Positions 62,817-64,000 of a stretch of DNA of 64,000 bases are shown here, piece after piece. Source of the DNA: Flavobacterium sp. GTDB taxonomy: Bacteria; Bacteroidota; Bacteroidia; Flavobacteriales; Flavobacteriaceae. How positions within the stretch are numbered: position 1 is the first letter of the stretch; every line of letters starts with the position of its first letter. Location: the NCBI RefSeq assembly GCF_027484205.1, contig NZ_JAIXUB010000026.1, positions 310,001-374,000 on the forward strand, given 5' to 3'. Both the position numbers and the translations under genes were made by a program. The notes beneath the pieces were generated by a model. The model was not told where the DNA came from. It searched no databases and was given only the letters and a program-made list of their open reading frames with translations.

Positions 62817-62858
62817 AAAAATCCTGTTTTACAAAAACGTAAAACAGGATTTTTTTTG
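62817..62858. terminator. Bidirectional terminator
   Basis: Stem AAAATCCTGTTTTAC/GTAAAACAGGATTTT with loop AAAAAC and a T-run, between the convergent lipoprotein and Smr genes. Confidence 0.9.
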
Positions 62859-62873
62859 GACTAATTTCATGAA

Positions 62874-63437
62874 TTATTTTGGGTTTTGTTTAAAATAAAC
62901 TTCGGTTGCACCCAAACCATATTTTTGATAATTGGCATCTTGAAACGAAATATTTTCATATCGTTTAAGCATAAAATCAAGTTCCGCTTTTAGAATTCCT
63001 TCACCAACACCATGTATAAAAACGATCTTAGGAATGCGATTTTTTATAGCAAAATCTACATGTCTTTTTGCAGTTTCCATCTGCAAAGTTAGGATATCAA
63101 AATTAGATAAACCGTTCTTATTTTTAACTAATTTTTCAATATGCAAATCAAATTCTGGAACACCTCTTTCTACTTTTTCAAGCTTTTTTTGGAGTTCAAT
63201 TTGCTTTCTTGTTGGTTTTAAATCCATTTCTTTTTTAGATAAACTATCACTTTTATTAAAGTAATCTAAATTATTGGTAATGTTAGTTTTAATCAATTCA
63301 TTGACAAAAAATGTCATCAAAAATTTGTCCGTAGTTTCGATGGTAATATTGTCTTTTTCGACCTTCACCACTACTCCATCAATCGCATCATCTAAAACCG
63401 AAACCCTATCTCCTATTTCAAATTTATTGCTCATCAT
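62874..63437 (-). CDS. Smr-domain protein with KOW/SH3-like N-terminus
   Basis: 187 aa. N-terminal ~55 residues (FEIGDRVSVLDDAIDGVVVKVEKDNITIETTD) form a small barrel typical of the MutS2 KOW-like domain; residues ~108-185 are an Smr domain with FDLHIEKLVKN and FIHGVGEGILKAELDF (HGxG motif of Smr nucleases). Cytosolic. Two adjacent ATGs (63437 and 63434) are possible starts; both overlap the stop of the upstream membrane-protein gene, suggesting translational coupling. Confidence 0.9.
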   Translation of the reverse strand: MMSNKFEIGDRVSVLDDAIDGVVVKVEKDNITIETTDKFLMTFFVNELIKTNITNNLDYFNKSDSLSKKEMDLKPTRKQIELQKKLEKVERGVPEFDLHIEKLVKNKNGLSNFDILTLQMETAKRHVDFAIKNRIPKIVFIHGVGEGILKAELDFMLKRYENISFQDANYQKYGLGATEVYFKQNPK

Positions 63438-63600
63438 TTCCTTTATTTTTACTATCTATTTTTGAACTCAATTTCATCATTCCAAACATAAAAATTACAA
63501 CTGCAATTACAGTAATAATTACATTAGGTTTTTCTTGACGCTGATTATAAAATGCAACTACAAAAGCTATCATTATTAAAAGATAAAATAATTTTCTCAT
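63424..63600 (-). CDS. Small two-TM membrane protein, 58 aa
   Basis: Short ORF easily missed. MRKLFYLLIMIAFVVAFYNQ gives a first TM helix, NVIITVIAVVIFMFGMMKL the second, with a Lys-rich C-terminal tail ending NDEQ. Its last codons contain the start of the Smr gene (14-bp overlap, ATGATGAGCAATAA), so it is the first gene of a two-gene operon. No family known to me. Confidence 0.8.
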   Translation of the reverse strand: MRKLFYLLIMIAFVVAFYNQRQEKPNVIITVIAVVIFMFGMMKLSSKIDSKNKGNDEQ

Positions 63601-63694
63601 ACTTCTTTTTTAAGATTTCAAAAGTAGAAAACTAAAATCAGTTATCGTTATTTTAAAAAATATTTGTAAACTTGTAAGAGTAAAAAAATAAAAA

Positions 63695-63976
63695 ATGGAA
63701 GAACATATGTTACCTTGTATGTTTAAGCAAACTTTCGGAATAGATTGTATCGGATGCGGTACACAGCGCTCATTAAATTTATTACTTCAAGGAAACTTTA
63801 GCGAAGCATTTAAAATGTTTCCTGCTATTTATACAACACTACTTCTTGGTCTGTCGATTTTACTTTTTATTTTTGACAAAAAAAGAAATTATCAAAAAAT
63901 TGTTATAACATTAGCTTTGATAAATGCAATGGTTATGATTATCTCATATGTTTACAAAATGAAATTTATATACTAA
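63695..63976 (+). CDS. DUF2752 membrane protein
   Basis: 93 aa. MLPCMFKQTFGIDCIGCGTQRSL is the DUF2752 signature (CPxC/GCGxxR), followed by two TM helices (IYTTLLLGLSILLFIF; VITLALINAMVMIISYVY). Inner membrane, unknown role. The next gene starts 17 bp downstream, perhaps in the same operon; DUF2752 genes often precede a TM2-type gene. Confidence 0.88.
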   Translation: MEEHMLPCMFKQTFGIDCIGCGTQRSLNLLLQGNFSEAFKMFPAIYTTLLLGLSILLFIFDKKRNYQKIVITLALINAMVMIISYVYKMKFIY

Positions 63977-63993
63977 TCAATAAAAACTAAAAA

Positions 63994-64000
63994 ATGGAAA
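63994..64000 (+). CDS. Start of the next gene, cut by the window edge
   Basis: ATGGAAA at the right edge, 17 bp after the DUF2752 stop and preceded by an A-rich region as at other starts here. Only two codons and a base are visible, so the product cannot be named. Confidence 0.4.

Overview
The window is strongly AT-rich and reads as a chromosomal segment from the family Flavobacteriaceae (Bacteroidota), most likely Flavobacterium or a close relative. Evidence: a type IX secretion (T9SS) type-B tail and a T9SS-sorted subtilase; the gliding lipoprotein GldI; a PafA-type phosphatase; a TonB-receptor/DUF4249 pair; many lipoproteins with an acidic stretch just after the lipid cysteine; and promoters of the Bacteroidota TAnnTTTG type. 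I saw no rRNA, tRNA, CRISPR array, transposase or recombinase gene.

Layout. 1-5.7 kb: end of a TonB-dependent receptor, its DUF4249 partner, a PKD/T9SS type-B surface protein and thiamine pyrophosphokinase. 5.7-10.8 kb: hydrolase, rlmF, a toxin-antitoxin pair, uvrB and a small heat-shock protein. 11-19 kb: a hybrid histidine kinase with an AraC output domain, followed by genes for exported or surface proteins (OmpA-like, four lipoprotein-type genes including a tandem duplication, and a YadA-head-like protein).

19-30.6 kb is the accessory part and the most interesting one. Short orphan genes, all on the + strand, are separated by a recurring 130-165 bp imperfect palindrome. Its ends read GCYAAC...GTTRGC, its stem is interrupted near the base, and its large central loop usually carries TAnnTTTG. 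The architecture (one gene plus one hairpin, all in one orientation, with stop codons touching the hairpin) is that of an integron cassette array lacking an integrase. The core boxes do not fully match the classical attC consensus, so this may be an unrecognised Bacteroidota cassette or repeat system. Cargo includes a degenerate GyrB-like ATPase domain, a TIR/deoxyribosyltransferase-like protein fused to a LuxR-type HTH, an S41 peptidase and small membrane proteins of unknown role. An XRE-type regulator gene is preceded by ten exact-period 21-bp repeats.

30.6-64 kb returns to core genes: TerB-like protein, esterase, sucC, lysA, pafA, a flavin oxidoreductase, T9SS subtilase, mnmA, two fasciclin lipoproteins, yidC, pyrG, OsmC, a LysM/binding-protein fusion, guaA, crcB, an NrnA-type phosphoesterase, gldI and two cyclophilin-FKBP fusions in a row, a cysteine desulfurase, an Smr-domain protein and a DUF2752 membrane protein. 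Convergent gene pairs share hairpin terminators. Intergenic gaps hold several dispersed palindromes, including one modular element present twice with different central hairpins.
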